From positions 38,140 through 102,139 of the forward strand of contig CAYVRP010000013.1 of assembly GCA_964454025.1 (NCBI GenBank): a stretch of DNA of 64,000 bases, written 5' to 3'. Position 1 is the first letter of the stretch, and each line of letters begins with the position of its first letter. The stretch is from JAFGBI01 sp964454025. Its GTDB lineage: Bacteria; Myxococcota_A; Polyangia; Polyangiales; Polyangiaceae. The notes below the pieces were generated by a model, which worked only from the letters and a program-made list of their open reading frames with translations, did no database searches and was not told the origin of the DNA. Of the stretch, positions 1 to 8,788 are shown one piece after another. Position numbers and translations under genes: made by a program.

Positions 1-289
1 GCGCGTCGAGCCGCACCAGCCGGCGGAACGAGAACCAGACGAACCCGAGCACCAGCAGCCACATCGCGACGTAGGCGACCACCAGCAGCACCTCGGCGCT
101 CGGCGCGCCACCGTGGCCGTCGGCGACGGCGACGAAGGGCGTCGAGCGCTCTGCCGGGCTCACGATCGCGGCGTCGTCAGCGGTGGCAGCGGGCGCGCGG
201 GGGTCCACGGGCGCGGCCAGCAGGCCTGGCCCGAGCCCGGGATCCTGGTGGAGCCCGCTCGGCAGGGCCGGGGTCGCGCGGTCGTCCAT
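1..289 (-). CDS. ccmD: CcmD-like haem-exporter accessory protein, partial (C-terminus beyond left edge)
   Basis: CcmD is a small membrane protein that helps release haem-loaded CcmE from the CcmABC exporter during cytochrome c maturation. I translated this from the reverse strand; 96 codons are visible and the frame is still open at base 1. About 45 N-terminal residues are Pro/Ala-rich; then comes the segment TPFVAVADGHGG, then one hydrophobic helix (VAYVAMWLLVLGFVWFSF) followed by the basic stretch RRLVRLD. A short soluble piece, one helix and a positive tail is the CcmD pattern. The ATG lies 3 bases after the ccmC stop, so the two are co-transcribed and probably translationally coupled. The N-terminal extension is longer than in enterobacterial CcmD. 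The assignment rests on topology and context because CcmD sequence is poorly conserved. Confidence 0.7.
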   Translation of the reverse strand, partial: MDDRATPALPSGLHQDPGLGPGLLAAPVDPRAPAATADDAAIVSPAERSTPFVAVADGHGGAPSAEVLLVVAYVAMWLLVLGFVWFSFRRLVRLDA

Positions 290-292
290 GGT

Positions 293-1003
293 TCAATCCT
301 CGCCGAGCAGCCCGCTCGCGATGGCTCCGTGCTCGATCCGTTGGAGGCGGTGGGTTTGTCGGTGCACGCGCACGCGGAGCCAGATCAGCAGCGCACAGAG
401 CAGCGTCATGGTGACGAACCCGGCGCCGAGGGCCTGGGCCATCGCCGGGGAGCGGAGCCCCCCGCCGCCGCGACCGATGACGGTGGGATGGTTGCCGCCC
501 CAGAGCGCCACGGACAGGTGGATGAGCCACAAGTTGAACCAACCGAGCACGCCCAGCGCGGCGGCGAAACGCCGCTCGGCCGCGCCGGTGCCGGCGAAGC
601 GGCGCAGGATCACGATCGCCACGTAGATCGCCCAGCTCAGCAGGATCGTGGTGAGCCGCGGATCCCAGGTCCAGTAGACGCCCCAGGCCCTCCTCGCCCA
701 CAGCGGGCCGCTCACGAGCACCATGGCGCCGAAGAGGACCGCCACCTCGGCGCCGGCGCGGGCGACGGCGTCGCGGCCCTCCCCCTCGCGGGCGAGGAAG
801 AGGGCGCTGCTGACGAAGCATGCCGTCCCGGCCAGGTACATCGCGTAGGCCGCCGGAGCATGAAAATAGAGGATCCGTTGGGCCGCGCCGCCGGCGGCGG
901 GCTGCGCCTCGGGGGTGGCGAGGAACAGGAAGGGGACGGTCACGCCGAGCAGCAGCGCCGTCGCGACCAGGAGCGCGGCGGGGCCGAGGAGCGCGCGGGA
1001 CAT
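293..1003 (-). CDS. ccmC: Cytochrome c maturation haem-handling protein CcmC
   Basis: Inner-membrane protein of System I cytochrome c maturation; it presents haem at the periplasmic face for attachment to CcmE. The product has 236 residues, close to the usual 240. It shows six hydrophobic segments, the tryptophan-rich haem-binding motif of the family at about residues 107-118 (WGVYWTWDPRLT), and the two flanking conserved histidines (FHAP near residue 48 and LIHLS in the fifth helix region). I chose the ATG at 1003, giving MSRALLGPAA directly before the first membrane helix; upstream in-frame sequence is non-hydrophobic shadow. It follows a TPR gene after 10 bases and precedes ccmD by 3 bases. 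The remaining ccm genes would lie beyond the left edge. Confidence 0.93.
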   Translation of the reverse strand: MSRALLGPAALLVATALLLGVTVPFLFLATPEAQPAAGGAAQRILYFHAPAAYAMYLAGTACFVSSALFLAREGEGRDAVARAGAEVAVLFGAMVLVSGPLWARRAWGVYWTWDPRLTTILLSWAIYVAIVILRRFAGTGAAERRFAAALGVLGWFNLWLIHLSVALWGGNHPTVIGRGGGGLRSPAMAQALGAGFVTMTLLCALLIWLRVRVHRQTHRLQRIEHGAIASGLLGED

Positions 1004-1013
1004 GGGCCGGACG

Positions 1014-1691
1014 CTAGGACACGCCCTGGCGGCCGGCAACCCCGGAGGGCATGCGCCCGGTCCCCTCCGAGGTCGAAGCGGACGCGGACGCCGCGCCTGT
1101 CTCGGGCCTCGCCTGGGCCTCTTCGCCGATCCACGCGGCGAGCAGTCGCTTCGCGTCCGCATCGCCGACGGCGCGCCGCAGCAGGCGCCGCGCCTGCTCG
1201 AGATCGCCCGCACGCCCGAGCGCGTGCGCGAACGACGCCGCGACCTCGGGTTCCTCGGGAAGCGCAAGGTAGGCCGCGCGTAGATACGGGAGCGCCGCGG
1301 CCGGGCGATCGAACGCGACGTCGAGCAGATGCCCGAGGTTGTGCAGGCAGCAGAGCTCACCCGGGTCGAGCGCGAGGCCACGGCCGTAGGCGCGCCGGGC
1401 GCAGCGGTAGTTGCCGAGGAGGGTGTGGGCGATCCCGAGGACGGCGTACGTCGGCGCGTCTTCAGCGACCGCGAGCGCCGCGCAAGCGAGCCGCGCCGCC
1501 CGGAAGGGTTGGTCGGTGACCAGCAGGCGTGCGAGGTTTCGCTGCGCGAGCAGACAGGCCTCCGAACCGCGGGGCGCTGCGGCGAGGAGATGCTCGAGCA
1601 TCGGCTGCAGGTCGCGGCGGTCGAGATCCCGCGAGAGCCCCCAGCGGGCCGAGCGGAGCAGGCGTTCGAGGCGAGGCGCTGGGGGGGTCAT
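1014..1691 (-). CDS. TPR-repeat protein
   Basis: A 225-residue Ala/Leu/Arg-rich helical protein with about four tetratricopeptide-like helix pairs between residues 35 and 190 (for example the block around LGIAHTLLGNYRCARRAY and the one around ALGRAGDLEQARRLL). There is no signal peptide or membrane segment, so it is probably cytoplasmic. The last 30 residues are Ser/Ala/Thr-rich and low in complexity. It ends 10 bases before ccmC in the same direction, so it is likely transcribed with the cytochrome c maturation genes. It lacks the membrane anchor and periplasmic TPR arrangement of CcmI/NrfG, so I do not call it one of those. Function unknown; a scaffold or regulator is possible. Confidence 0.8.
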   Translation of the reverse strand: MTPPAPRLERLLRSARWGLSRDLDRRDLQPMLEHLLAAAPRGSEACLLAQRNLARLLVTDQPFRAARLACAALAVAEDAPTYAVLGIAHTLLGNYRCARRAYGRGLALDPGELCCLHNLGHLLDVAFDRPAAALPYLRAAYLALPEEPEVAASFAHALGRAGDLEQARRLLRRAVGDADAKRLLAAWIGEEAQARPETGAASASASTSEGTGRMPSGVAGRQGVS

Positions 1692-1830
1692 CTCCGGTGA
1701 CGGCTACTTGCTACGATGGGGTCGCCGCGCCACTTCCGCCAGTTCCCCCTGCGCGGGAGGGGCGCCGGGCGCAGAGTCCGGGGAACCCCGAGCCGGGGCT
1801 CGGTCCACCCGTGGCGCGGGCCCGGGGCCG

Positions 1831-3780
1831 TCAGTCCTTGCGTTCCGGCCCCGAGTGGCGCGCCGCTTCGGCGTCGGCCCGGCGGCCTCGGATCTCGGAC
1901 CCGTCGAGCGCTGCGATGGCCTGGTCGAGGTGAGCCCGCCGAACTCGCACGAAGGTGTGGCGCAGGCGCACGTTGACGGAGTCGACCGCCGCTGCGAGCC
2001 CCGCCGCGTCGAGGACCGCCAGGAAATCGGCGCTCTCGGCCCCGTCGCGGCGCCCGACGTTGACGTAGATCTCCGCGACCTCGCCCGGCGGCCGAGCCGA
2101 GCTTTCGGCGACCGACTCGACCGTATAGCGCGGGAGGTCATCATCCGGAGTCGTGGGGTCGTCGCCGCGCGGGGAGCCATCGCGGGTGACGTCGGCCTCG
2201 CCGCGGCCGTGATCACGGCGGCGGCGGCGCGCTCGTTGCATGGGCGTCCGCTCCGCCTCGCTGTCGCGCGATTCGGACGGCGTGTCCGCCTCCTCGCGTC
2301 CGACCGCCGGCTCGGTGGCGGCTCGCGCGGCGGTCCTCACCGCACCACCGCGCGGCTCGCCGAAGGGTCGGGGCTCCGCGCCGGGCCGCGGTCCCGTCGG
2401 CGCTGAAGGGGCGGGACGGGGGGGCGTCGCTCGTCGCGCCCGGGTCGCCTCGTCGGCGGCCTCGGGGCCGTCGCCCAGGTGATCGCGTAGCAGGCCGGCG
2501 AGGATGACGACGCCGCGGTCGTCCGTGAGGACACGCCGCGCCAGCGCGACGTCCTCGGGGCGCACGGGCCGGTCCGCGAAAGTACGGACGAGGGTCCCGA
2601 CGAGGTCGACCTCGGCCCGGGTGCGCAGCTCGCGGGCCGAGGGGACGTGCCGAGCGTCGGGGCGAATCCCGAAGGTCAGGCGCAACAGGTAGAGGTTACC
2701 GACGTCGCTCGGCGCCACCATGCTGATGGCGGTCCCGGTGCGCCCCGCCCGTCCGGTACGTCCCGTCCGGTGCACGTAGGCCTCGGCGGAGTCGGGGAAG
2801 TCGTAGTTGAGGACGTGGGTGAGGTGCGAGATGTCGATGCCGCGCGCCGCCACGTCCGTGGCGACGAGGAAACGCACGTCGCCTCGCCGCGTCGCTTCCA
2901 TCACCTTCTCGCGGTCGGACTGCGCGAGATCCGCGTTGAGCCAGTCGGCGGCGTAGCCGCGCTGCTGGAGGGCCGCGGCGACCCGTCGGGTCTGGTCGCG
3001 GGTGTTACAGAACACGATGGCGCTCTCGGGGTCCTCCACCTCGAGCATCGCGAGAAACTCGGTCGTCTTGTCCCCGTGGGAGTAGTAGACGAGGTGGCGT
3101 ACCTCGAGCGCCCCGACCTGGTCACCGCTGAGCGTGATGAACTCCGGGTTGCGCAGGCGGTTCTCTGCCATCCGCCTCACGCCGGGGGGCAGGGTGGCGC
3201 TGAAGAGGAGGGTCTGGCGAACCGGGGGAAGGAAGGCGAGGATCTCGTTGATCTGGGGGAGGAACCCCATGCTCAACATCTCGTCGCTCTCGTCGAGGAT
3301 GAGCACCCGCACCTGGTTCGGGGTCAGCGTGCGGTGGCGGAGGTGATCGAGGACGCGGCCCGGGGTCCCCACGAGGATCTGGGCGCCGGCGCGGAGCTGG
3401 TCGATCTGGCGCTGCATGGGGGCGCCGCCGTAGACTGCCACCGTGCTCAGCCCACGGTGCTTGGCGAGGGCTTCCAGCTCCTGCGTGACCTGCAGCGCCA
3501 GCTCGCGCGTGGGGCAGAGCACGAGCGCTTGCACTCCCTCCGTGCCGCGCCGCACCAGGACGTCGGCGAGGGGGAGCCCGAAGGCGGCGGTCTTGCCTGT
3601 GCCCGTGCGTGCCTGGACGACCAGATCGCGGCCCCGCGTCGCGGGCTCGTAGACGGCGACCTGCACCGGGGTGGGCACCACGTAGCCGAGATCATCGACC
3701 GCCCGTCGCACCTCGGGGCTGAGCGGCAGGACGTCGAAGGAGGGCGCGGGGCCGGTGATCTCTGCGGTCGCGACGGTCAT
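1831..3780 (-). CDS. DEAD-box ATP-dependent RNA helicase with DbpA-type RNA-binding tail
   Basis: ATP-dependent RNA helicase acting in ribosome assembly, RNA decay or cold adaptation (CsdA/DbpA group). The 649 residues carry the core in order: Q-motif region near 36-40, Walker A ARTGTGKT near 57-64, PTRELA near 90, the motif II region LDESDEML near 163, SAT near 194, ARGID near 318 and HRTGRTGRAG near 343. Motif II reads D-E-S-D, a variation on D-E-A-D. A disordered Pro/Arg/Asp-rich linker (about 430-560) joins a C-terminal DbpA-like RNA-binding domain (about 565-635, starting IYVNVGRRDG). Such tails direct binding to structured rRNA in relatives. A small anchored protein gene lies 15 bases upstream, probably in the same transcript. 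Which paralogue it is cannot be settled from the sequence alone. Confidence 0.93.
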   Translation of the reverse strand: MTVATAEITGPAPSFDVLPLSPEVRRAVDDLGYVVPTPVQVAVYEPATRGRDLVVQARTGTGKTAAFGLPLADVLVRRGTEGVQALVLCPTRELALQVTQELEALAKHRGLSTVAVYGGAPMQRQIDQLRAGAQILVGTPGRVLDHLRHRTLTPNQVRVLILDESDEMLSMGFLPQINEILAFLPPVRQTLLFSATLPPGVRRMAENRLRNPEFITLSGDQVGALEVRHLVYYSHGDKTTEFLAMLEVEDPESAIVFCNTRDQTRRVAAALQQRGYAADWLNADLAQSDREKVMEATRRGDVRFLVATDVAARGIDISHLTHVLNYDFPDSAEAYVHRTGRTGRAGRTGTAISMVAPSDVGNLYLLRLTFGIRPDARHVPSARELRTRAEVDLVGTLVRTFADRPVRPEDVALARRVLTDDRGVVILAGLLRDHLGDGPEAADEATRARRATPPRPAPSAPTGPRPGAEPRPFGEPRGGAVRTAARAATEPAVGREEADTPSESRDSEAERTPMQRARRRRRDHGRGEADVTRDGSPRGDDPTTPDDDLPRYTVESVAESSARPPGEVAEIYVNVGRRDGAESADFLAVLDAAGLAAAVDSVNVRLRHTFVRVRRAHLDQAIAALDGSEIRGRRADAEAARHSGPERKD

Positions 3781-3795
3781 GGAAGCTGCGCCACC

Positions 3796-4290
3796 CTAAT
3801 CTGCGGCTCCTGGCATTGCCAAGTCCGCCGGCGGGTCGAGTCTCAGCCTCGCCGCGAGCTTGCGCACGCGGCGACGCCGGCGGGCGACGTCGGTGGCGTC
3901 CTGGCGGACGGTGCGCTCCTCGGCGTACCGGAGCAGCACGATCTCCTGCAGGAGCTGGCGCGCGGCCGGGTCGTCGCGGCAGGCCTGCTTGAGCGCGGCC
4001 TGCTGGCTCCAAGCGGGTGCGAGCGCCTCCCGGAAGCGAGCGAGGCTGGCGCGCTCACCGGCGGCTTCGTCGGCGGCCTCGGTGCGCGCCTGCCGCACGG
4101 CCCGGAGCAGGGCCTCGATGCCTGCCCGACAGTCGCCGGGTGGCGTGCTCGGTACGGGCGAGGACCAGGCCTGCGACACGATCTGGCTGGCCCAGATCAC
4201 GGTCGGGCCGCAGAGGAGCAGCGTGAAAAGCGCCACCCCCGCGGTCTTCCCGCGCCGTTCGGCGACGCCAGGTCGCGAGGTTCCGGCCAT
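3796..4290 (-). CDS. Membrane-anchored protein of unknown function
   Basis: A 164-residue protein with one hydrophobic segment near residues 16-37 (AGVALFTLLLCGPTVIWAS), then a mainly alpha-helical, charged periplasmic or cytoplasmic domain. A single CRAG and a CRDD motif provide two cysteines (about residues 53 and 103) that could form a disulphide if exported. The tail is very basic (VARRRRRVRKLAARLRL). I recognise no family. It ends 15 bases before the DEAD-box helicase start and probably shares its transcript. The start ATG at 4290 gives a short basic n-region before the hydrophobic segment, as expected for an anchor or uncleaved signal. Confidence 0.7.
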   Translation of the reverse strand: MAGTSRPGVAERRGKTAGVALFTLLLCGPTVIWASQIVSQAWSSPVPSTPPGDCRAGIEALLRAVRQARTEAADEAAGERASLARFREALAPAWSQQAALKQACRDDPAARQLLQEIVLLRYAEERTVRQDATDVARRRRRVRKLAARLRLDPPADLAMPGAAD

Positions 4291-4404
4291 GACGAAGGCC
4301 CCCGTACCGCCGACCGACCCCGGCCGTCAAAGGGTCCGAGGCGTTCGGTGCCCGAGCGCGGTTCAACGGGCGTCACTACCGGTTCCGAGCTTTCCCGGGC
4401 GCGC

Positions 4405-4410
4405 TATATT
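4405..4410 (+). promoter_or_regulatory. Candidate -10 element (TATATT) for polyprenyl synthase
   Basis: TATATT matches the sigma-70 -10 consensus at five of six positions and is the only AT-rich hexamer in the 231-base gap between the divergent genes starting at 4290 and 4522. The region 17 bases upstream (GTTCCG) is a poor -35. It would give a leader of about 105 bases. Seen by eye only. Confidence 0.35.
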
Positions 4411-4521
4411 GCCGCCCTTCTTCCCCGCGCTCGAGACACCTGCGCGGAGCCCTGTTGACGTTCCGGAGACGGAGCGGCCGGCCGGATTCCGGTCGGTAGA
4501 AGGACCAAAGGCACAAGAGTC

Positions 4522-5553
4522 ATGTCATTCCCCCTGTCGAGCGCTCTCGCTGCGCTGAACGAGTCCCTCGACGGGACAGGGCGGGAGGACCGGCTCTCGG
4601 CCCAAATGGCCGACGTCGAGGCGCTCCTCGACGAGGACATGGCGGCCCTCGAGGCCGCATTGCTGGCCGCCGTGTGCGATGGCCCCTCACCGGCCACGGA
4701 CGCCGCCCGGCACCTGGTCAGCCTCGGCGGCAAGCGGGTGCGGCCCCTGGCGCTGTTGCTGAGCGCCGCCTGCTTCGGGCCCGTGCCGCCGTCCGCGCGG
4801 GAGCTCGCGGTCGTGGCGGAGCTCGTCCACTCCGCGACCCTGCTGCACGATGATGTCGTCGATGACGGGTTGGAGCGTCGCGGCGCCCCCACCGCCCGGC
4901 GTGTCTGGGGCAACGCCGTCAGCGTGCTCGCCGGCGACCTGCTGCTCGCCCACGCTCTCGGCCGGACGTTGGCGGCGGCGCCCGAGGCCATGCCCGACCT
5001 CGTCGCGACCTTGCGGCGGCTGGTGGATGGGGAGGTGGTGCAGCTCAGGGGGCGTCAGCGGCTCGACCTCTCGGAGGCGACGTACGAGCGGGTTCTCCGG
5101 GACAAGACCGCCTCGCTCTTCGCGTGGGCGACCCGGGCAGGCGCGCGTCTCGGTTCGGCGACCCCGAGCCAGCAGGACGCGCTCGCGACCTTCGGGGAGC
5201 GGCTCGGCACGGCGTTTCAGCTCGTGGACGACGCGCTCGACTACACCGGGGAGGCGACCGGGAAGACGCTGCTCGCCGATCTGGCCGACGGCAAGGTCAC
5301 CTTGCCGCTCGTGCTCGCGGTTCGGCGGCGGCCCGACCTCGAGGCGGAGGTCCGGCGGATCCAGGCTGGAGACGCCCTGGGTCTGCCGCGGGTGCGCCGG
5401 GCCGTGGTCGAGTCGGGGGCGTGCGACGAGGTGCGACGGCGCGCGCGCCAGGCGACCGAGCAGGCGGTGGCGGTCCTGGCGGCCGTCCCCTGCGGTGCGG
5501 CGCGCGCGTTGCTCGAGGGTGTGGCCAAGGAGCTGGTCGACCGCGTTGCCTAG
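4522..5553 (+). CDS. Trans-polyprenyl diphosphate synthase (long chain)
   Basis: Condenses farnesyl diphosphate with several isopentenyl diphosphate units to make the isoprenoid side chain of quinones; cytoplasmic, Mg-dependent. The 343-residue protein shows GGKRVRP near residues 69-75, the first aspartate-rich motif D110-D111-V-V-D114 inside LLHDDVVDDG, and the second, DDALD at about 236-240. Length and motif spacing fit IspB/heptaprenyl-type synthases rather than short-chain IspA. There is an N-terminal extension of about 40 residues. The ATG at 4522 lies about 110 bases downstream of a TATATT element. The chain length of the product cannot be read reliably. It is a stand-alone gene, divergent from the helicase unit and convergent with the TPR gene to the right. 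Confidence 0.92.
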   Translation: MSFPLSSALAALNESLDGTGREDRLSAQMADVEALLDEDMAALEAALLAAVCDGPSPATDAARHLVSLGGKRVRPLALLLSAACFGPVPPSARELAVVAELVHSATLLHDDVVDDGLERRGAPTARRVWGNAVSVLAGDLLLAHALGRTLAAAPEAMPDLVATLRRLVDGEVVQLRGRQRLDLSEATYERVLRDKTASLFAWATRAGARLGSATPSQQDALATFGERLGTAFQLVDDALDYTGEATGKTLLADLADGKVTLPLVLAVRRRPDLEAEVRRIQAGDALGLPRVRRAVVESGACDEVRRRARQATEQAVAVLAAVPCGAARALLEGVAKELVDRVA

Positions 5554-5615
5554 CTCGTCGCGGGACCGACGCGCCGATCCGAAGGGCGCGCGGCGCAGCG
5601 CCCCAGACGAGGCTC

Positions 5616-6617
5616 TCAGTTCAATGGACCCTGCGGCGTGTGCTCGTGGTCGGGCTCGACGAAGGTGCCGATGATCTCGCGCTCCAGGGCGGTCCGGAGC
5701 TCCGCCTCGATCGCGTCTATCGATCCGGCCAAGCGCTCGACGTTGCGCTGGTACACGAAGAGCCTCGCGGTGGGCGATGAGCCGTCCTCCTCGGCGGAGA
5801 ACCCCTCGAGCAGCAGGAGCGCGCGAGGATCGACGCCGTCCGCCACCACCTCGGCGCCGGGGACGTCCGCGACGTAGATCTCGTCGGTGCGGATGAACGC
5901 GCGGAGCTGCTCGGCGAGCCCCTCGACGACCCGTCGTGCGGTCGCCGCGAACGTCTCGGGGCTCAGGGACCAGGGCGGCGGGGAGACATCGAGGTCGAGC
6001 TCGCGCGAGCGGAGGAAGGCGCGGGTCGCCTCCAGCACCTGCTCCCGCTCGTCGAGCACGAGCCCGAGGTAATACCAGGCCTCAGCGTTGTCCGGGGTGA
6101 GCCGCGTGGCCTCCTCGATCAGGGGGCGCGCGCGCTCCAGTTCGCCGAGCTCGTAGAAGGCCCTGCCGACCAGCAGGACGTGGTTGGGGTTCTCGAACGG
6201 TCCGGTGGGGAATCGCTCGCAGACGGCGCGGGCCCCCGCCACGTCGTTCTTGCCGAGCAGGGCGTCGAACTTCAACAGCAGGGCGTCCACGACCTCATCG
6301 TCATTCTCGGCGAGGTCCAGCGCCTGGTCGCACATCTGAATGGCCTCGTCGAACTCGCCGAGCGGGTGCAGGTAGACTTCGGCGGCGTTGAGCATGGCCT
6401 CCAGGTAGGTGTCGTCGAGCGCGATGGCCTGCGCATAGTGCTCGATCGCGTCCTCGAACTCCCCCTGGAGCGCGGCGACGTAGCCGAGGAGGTTATGGGC
6501 CTCCGGGGACTGCGCGTCGAGCTCGAGCGCACGGCGCGCCGAGAGCTCGGCCCCCTGGGTGTCGCCTCGTTGCGCGAGGTCCCAACCACGATCGAGGTGA
6601 GCGGAGAACTGGTCCAT
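5616..6617 (-). CDS. TPR protein with a C-terminal inactive zincin-like (PF06262-type) domain
   Basis: The 333-residue protein has N-terminal TPR repeats (about residues 1-210) and a C-terminal domain (about 215-325) that follows the PF06262 metallopeptidase layout: DEIYVADVPG near 245-254, a hydrophobic strand LFVYQRNVERLA near 286-297, then the helix that should carry HExxH. Here that position reads R313-E314-I-I-G317, so both zinc-binding histidines are missing. The domain is therefore probably a binding module and not a protease. I chose the ATG at 6617; a GTG at 6644 is possible but would add nine residues with no better ribosome-binding site. It lies 118 bases downstream of the L,D-transpeptidase on the same strand. 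There is no export signal. Confidence 0.85.
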   Translation of the reverse strand: MDQFSAHLDRGWDLAQRGDTQGAELSARRALELDAQSPEAHNLLGYVAALQGEFEDAIEHYAQAIALDDTYLEAMLNAAEVYLHPLGEFDEAIQMCDQALDLAENDDEVVDALLLKFDALLGKNDVAGARAVCERFPTGPFENPNHVLLVGRAFYELGELERARPLIEEATRLTPDNAEAWYYLGLVLDEREQVLEATRAFLRSRELDLDVSPPPWSLSPETFAATARRVVEGLAEQLRAFIRTDEIYVADVPGAEVVADGVDPRALLLLEGFSAEEDGSSPTARLFVYQRNVERLAGSIDAIEAELRTALEREIIGTFVEPDHEHTPQGPLN

Positions 6618-6735
6618 GGTCGGCTGCAGGCGCTCCCATGGCACGGGGCGACCCGGCTGGCAACGCCAGCGCGACCCGGGGCGCTACCACGCCCCGGGGT
6701 CGTGTCAAGCAGCCGAGACGCCGCGGCGGGCGCCG

Positions 6736-8535
6736 CTACTCGTGCACGACCACACGGCTTCCGGTGCGGCCCTCGGTCGCGAACACGCCGTGCCAGCCCG
6801 GCGGGACGCGGGGGTCGGTGAAGAAGAAGAGGTACTTCGCGTCGAGCGGCGCCAGGTTGATGCAGCCGTGGCTCATGCGCACCCCGTAGTTCTTGTGCCA
6901 GAAGGCGCCGTGCAGGGCGTAGGAGCGGTAGAAATACGCCACGTAGGGGACGTCCTCGATGCTGTAGGGCAGGTCCCCCGCCGCCGTGCCGTCGCCGTCC
7001 ATCGTGGTCGTGACGTGCTTCTCGCGGATTCGCCACTCGCCGCGCGGGGTGCGGTGGTCTTTCTCTTCGACCGTCGACTCCTTCCCGCTCGAGATCAGCG
7101 TGGCGAAGACAGGTCGGGTCCCCACGTATGCGACCAGCGTCTGGGTGGTGACGTTCACGTCCACCCACCGCTCGGTGGCGCCGAGGTTCGCAGGCGGGGA
7201 CGCCGCCCTCGCGACCCGGAGGTGAGCGTCCTTGATCCAGCGCTCGTCGCGGGTCTTCCAGTAGAGGGTGCCGGCGATCTTGCGCGGCTCCCCGGCGAGC
7301 GCGATGGCGGTGAACGCGGGCACGGAGCCCTGGGGGATCAGCCGCTCCGGGTTCTCGGCGAGGGTGTAGGTCGGAGCCGTCTTGCGGCTGCCGTAGACCC
7401 AGCCAACCGGGAGGCCATCGTCCTCCCCGTCGAGCTGAATGCCCTTGAACTCCGGGCCGGGGACCTGCCAGAACCGGTCCCCTGGTGCCACGAGGCCCTT
7501 GGTCGTCTTGTACCAGAGGCGGTCGTTCCAGCGGAACGTCTTGTCGATCGCGATGTAGAACCCCGCCACCATCCGCTGCGCCAGGACGTCGTCAGCCTCC
7601 TGGCGCAGGGTGTCGATGGTGACCTCGTGGAGCGCAGAGTCCTCCTTCTGCCACCAAGGGATGTCGGGGATCTCGGCGCTTGCCGCCGCCGCGATGGCGG
7701 GATCGCCGGGAACGCGGTCGCCGGGCGGCGTCTCGTCGCGGGCGGGCGCGGCGGCGGAGTTGCCCGCCCCGGCCGTCAGGGGCGTCGTAGCCTCGCGCTC
7801 CGCCCGGGGGACCGTCGTTGCGGGATCGCTCGACGTCGCCGGGGCGGTCGCGGCGGCGCCCGCGCCCGCTTCGGTCCTTCCGGCCCCCTCCTGGCGCGCG
7901 CGGCGAGCCGCCGCCAGGTAGGGCTCGTAGGCGTACATCTGGTCCGGCGTGGGAACGGACTTGTACAGCGGGGTGCCGTTCTTCGCGTTCCTGGCGTAGG
8001 TATACGGCAGCACGGCGTCGAGGTCCGGCGGCTTGACGGTGAAGCGTAGCGCCGGGTCCTTGGGATCGACGGAGCCGAGGTTCAAGCAGACGAATCCCCC
8101 TCCGACCACCTCGCGCCAGCCGTTGGAGCAACGATCCTTGGACACGACGGTGTCGCGCACCGGCAGCCGGCCCCCGCTCTTGACGTAACCGAGCTTGCTC
8201 TTCTGCTCGAAGCTCGGCTGGGCGTAGATTGGCGCCGCCGTCTTGGTGACGGTCATCCAGGGGCCGTCCCATTCGATGGTGGTCGGACCGACGCGCAGCG
8301 GCTCCGCGCTCGCGGAGGCGGAGGGGCTCGGGCGGGCGCTGGTCGCCAGCAGCTCCGCGGGCAGGGTCGGGTCGGCGGCGCGCGTTGGCCTCGCCGAGGC
8401 CGATCCGGAGGCCGTCGCCGAGCCCGCGCCGCCGCGGCCGGTCGTCCGCTCCCGGCAGGCGATGGCGAGGTGCCCGACCATGGCCAGGATCAGGACGCAA
8501 GCACCTTGGGCAGGTTGGATCGAACGTCGGCTCAT
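6736..8535 (-). CDS. L,D-transpeptidase (YkuD domain) lipoprotein
   Basis: Periplasmic enzyme that cross-links peptidoglycan stems through 3-3 bonds or attaches proteins to the cell wall by a catalytic cysteine. The product is about 599 residues, much longer than a minimal enzyme. The N-terminus MSRRSIQPAQ leads into a hydrophobic stretch ending AIAC, a plausible lipobox. A Ser/Ala/Thr-rich linker, an SH3-like region (about 120-200) and another low-complexity linker precede the YkuD domain near 450-599. The active site SHGCINL is at about residues 553-559, preceded by the ALHGAFWH histidine. A second ATG at 8565 would add ten residues. The gene is divergent from the TonB-like gene at 8789 across a 253-base intergenic space. 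Confidence 0.9.
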   Translation of the reverse strand: MSRRSIQPAQGACVLILAMVGHLAIACRERTTGRGGAGSATASGSASARPTRAADPTLPAELLATSARPSPSASASAEPLRVGPTTIEWDGPWMTVTKTAAPIYAQPSFEQKSKLGYVKSGGRLPVRDTVVSKDRCSNGWREVVGGGFVCLNLGSVDPKDPALRFTVKPPDLDAVLPYTYARNAKNGTPLYKSVPTPDQMYAYEPYLAAARRARQEGAGRTEAGAGAAATAPATSSDPATTVPRAEREATTPLTAGAGNSAAAPARDETPPGDRVPGDPAIAAAASAEIPDIPWWQKEDSALHEVTIDTLRQEADDVLAQRMVAGFYIAIDKTFRWNDRLWYKTTKGLVAPGDRFWQVPGPEFKGIQLDGEDDGLPVGWVYGSRKTAPTYTLAENPERLIPQGSVPAFTAIALAGEPRKIAGTLYWKTRDERWIKDAHLRVARAASPPANLGATERWVDVNVTTQTLVAYVGTRPVFATLISSGKESTVEEKDHRTPRGEWRIREKHVTTTMDGDGTAAGDLPYSIEDVPYVAYFYRSYALHGAFWHKNYGVRMSHGCINLAPLDAKYLFFFTDPRVPPGWHGVFATEGRTGSRVVVHE

Positions 8536-8788
8536 CGGCAGGTGGAACAGGGCACGGGTCGGCATCGATGCTCGATTGCGGCCTCCGGCGCAACCTTCCA
8601 CACGGGGGTGGGTCGATCCAGTTTCCGTTGGTCCCGGCGGACAGCCAGCGGCCTTCCGGTCGGGGGTAGCACGCCGCCGGGTACCGCGGGGGCTCCGCCT
8701 GCCTGGGGGCCGCCGTCGAGGTCCATGCGTGCGCGCCTCCTGCCGAGCGCTGTCGCGTCGGGGCGGGCGCCTCGTTTCGCCGTATTGT

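Noticed and set aside
2647..4458. Forward-strand gene over the DEAD-box helicase
   Set aside because: No family features, Arg/Gly/Pro-rich, lies opposite a gene with clear helicase motifs.
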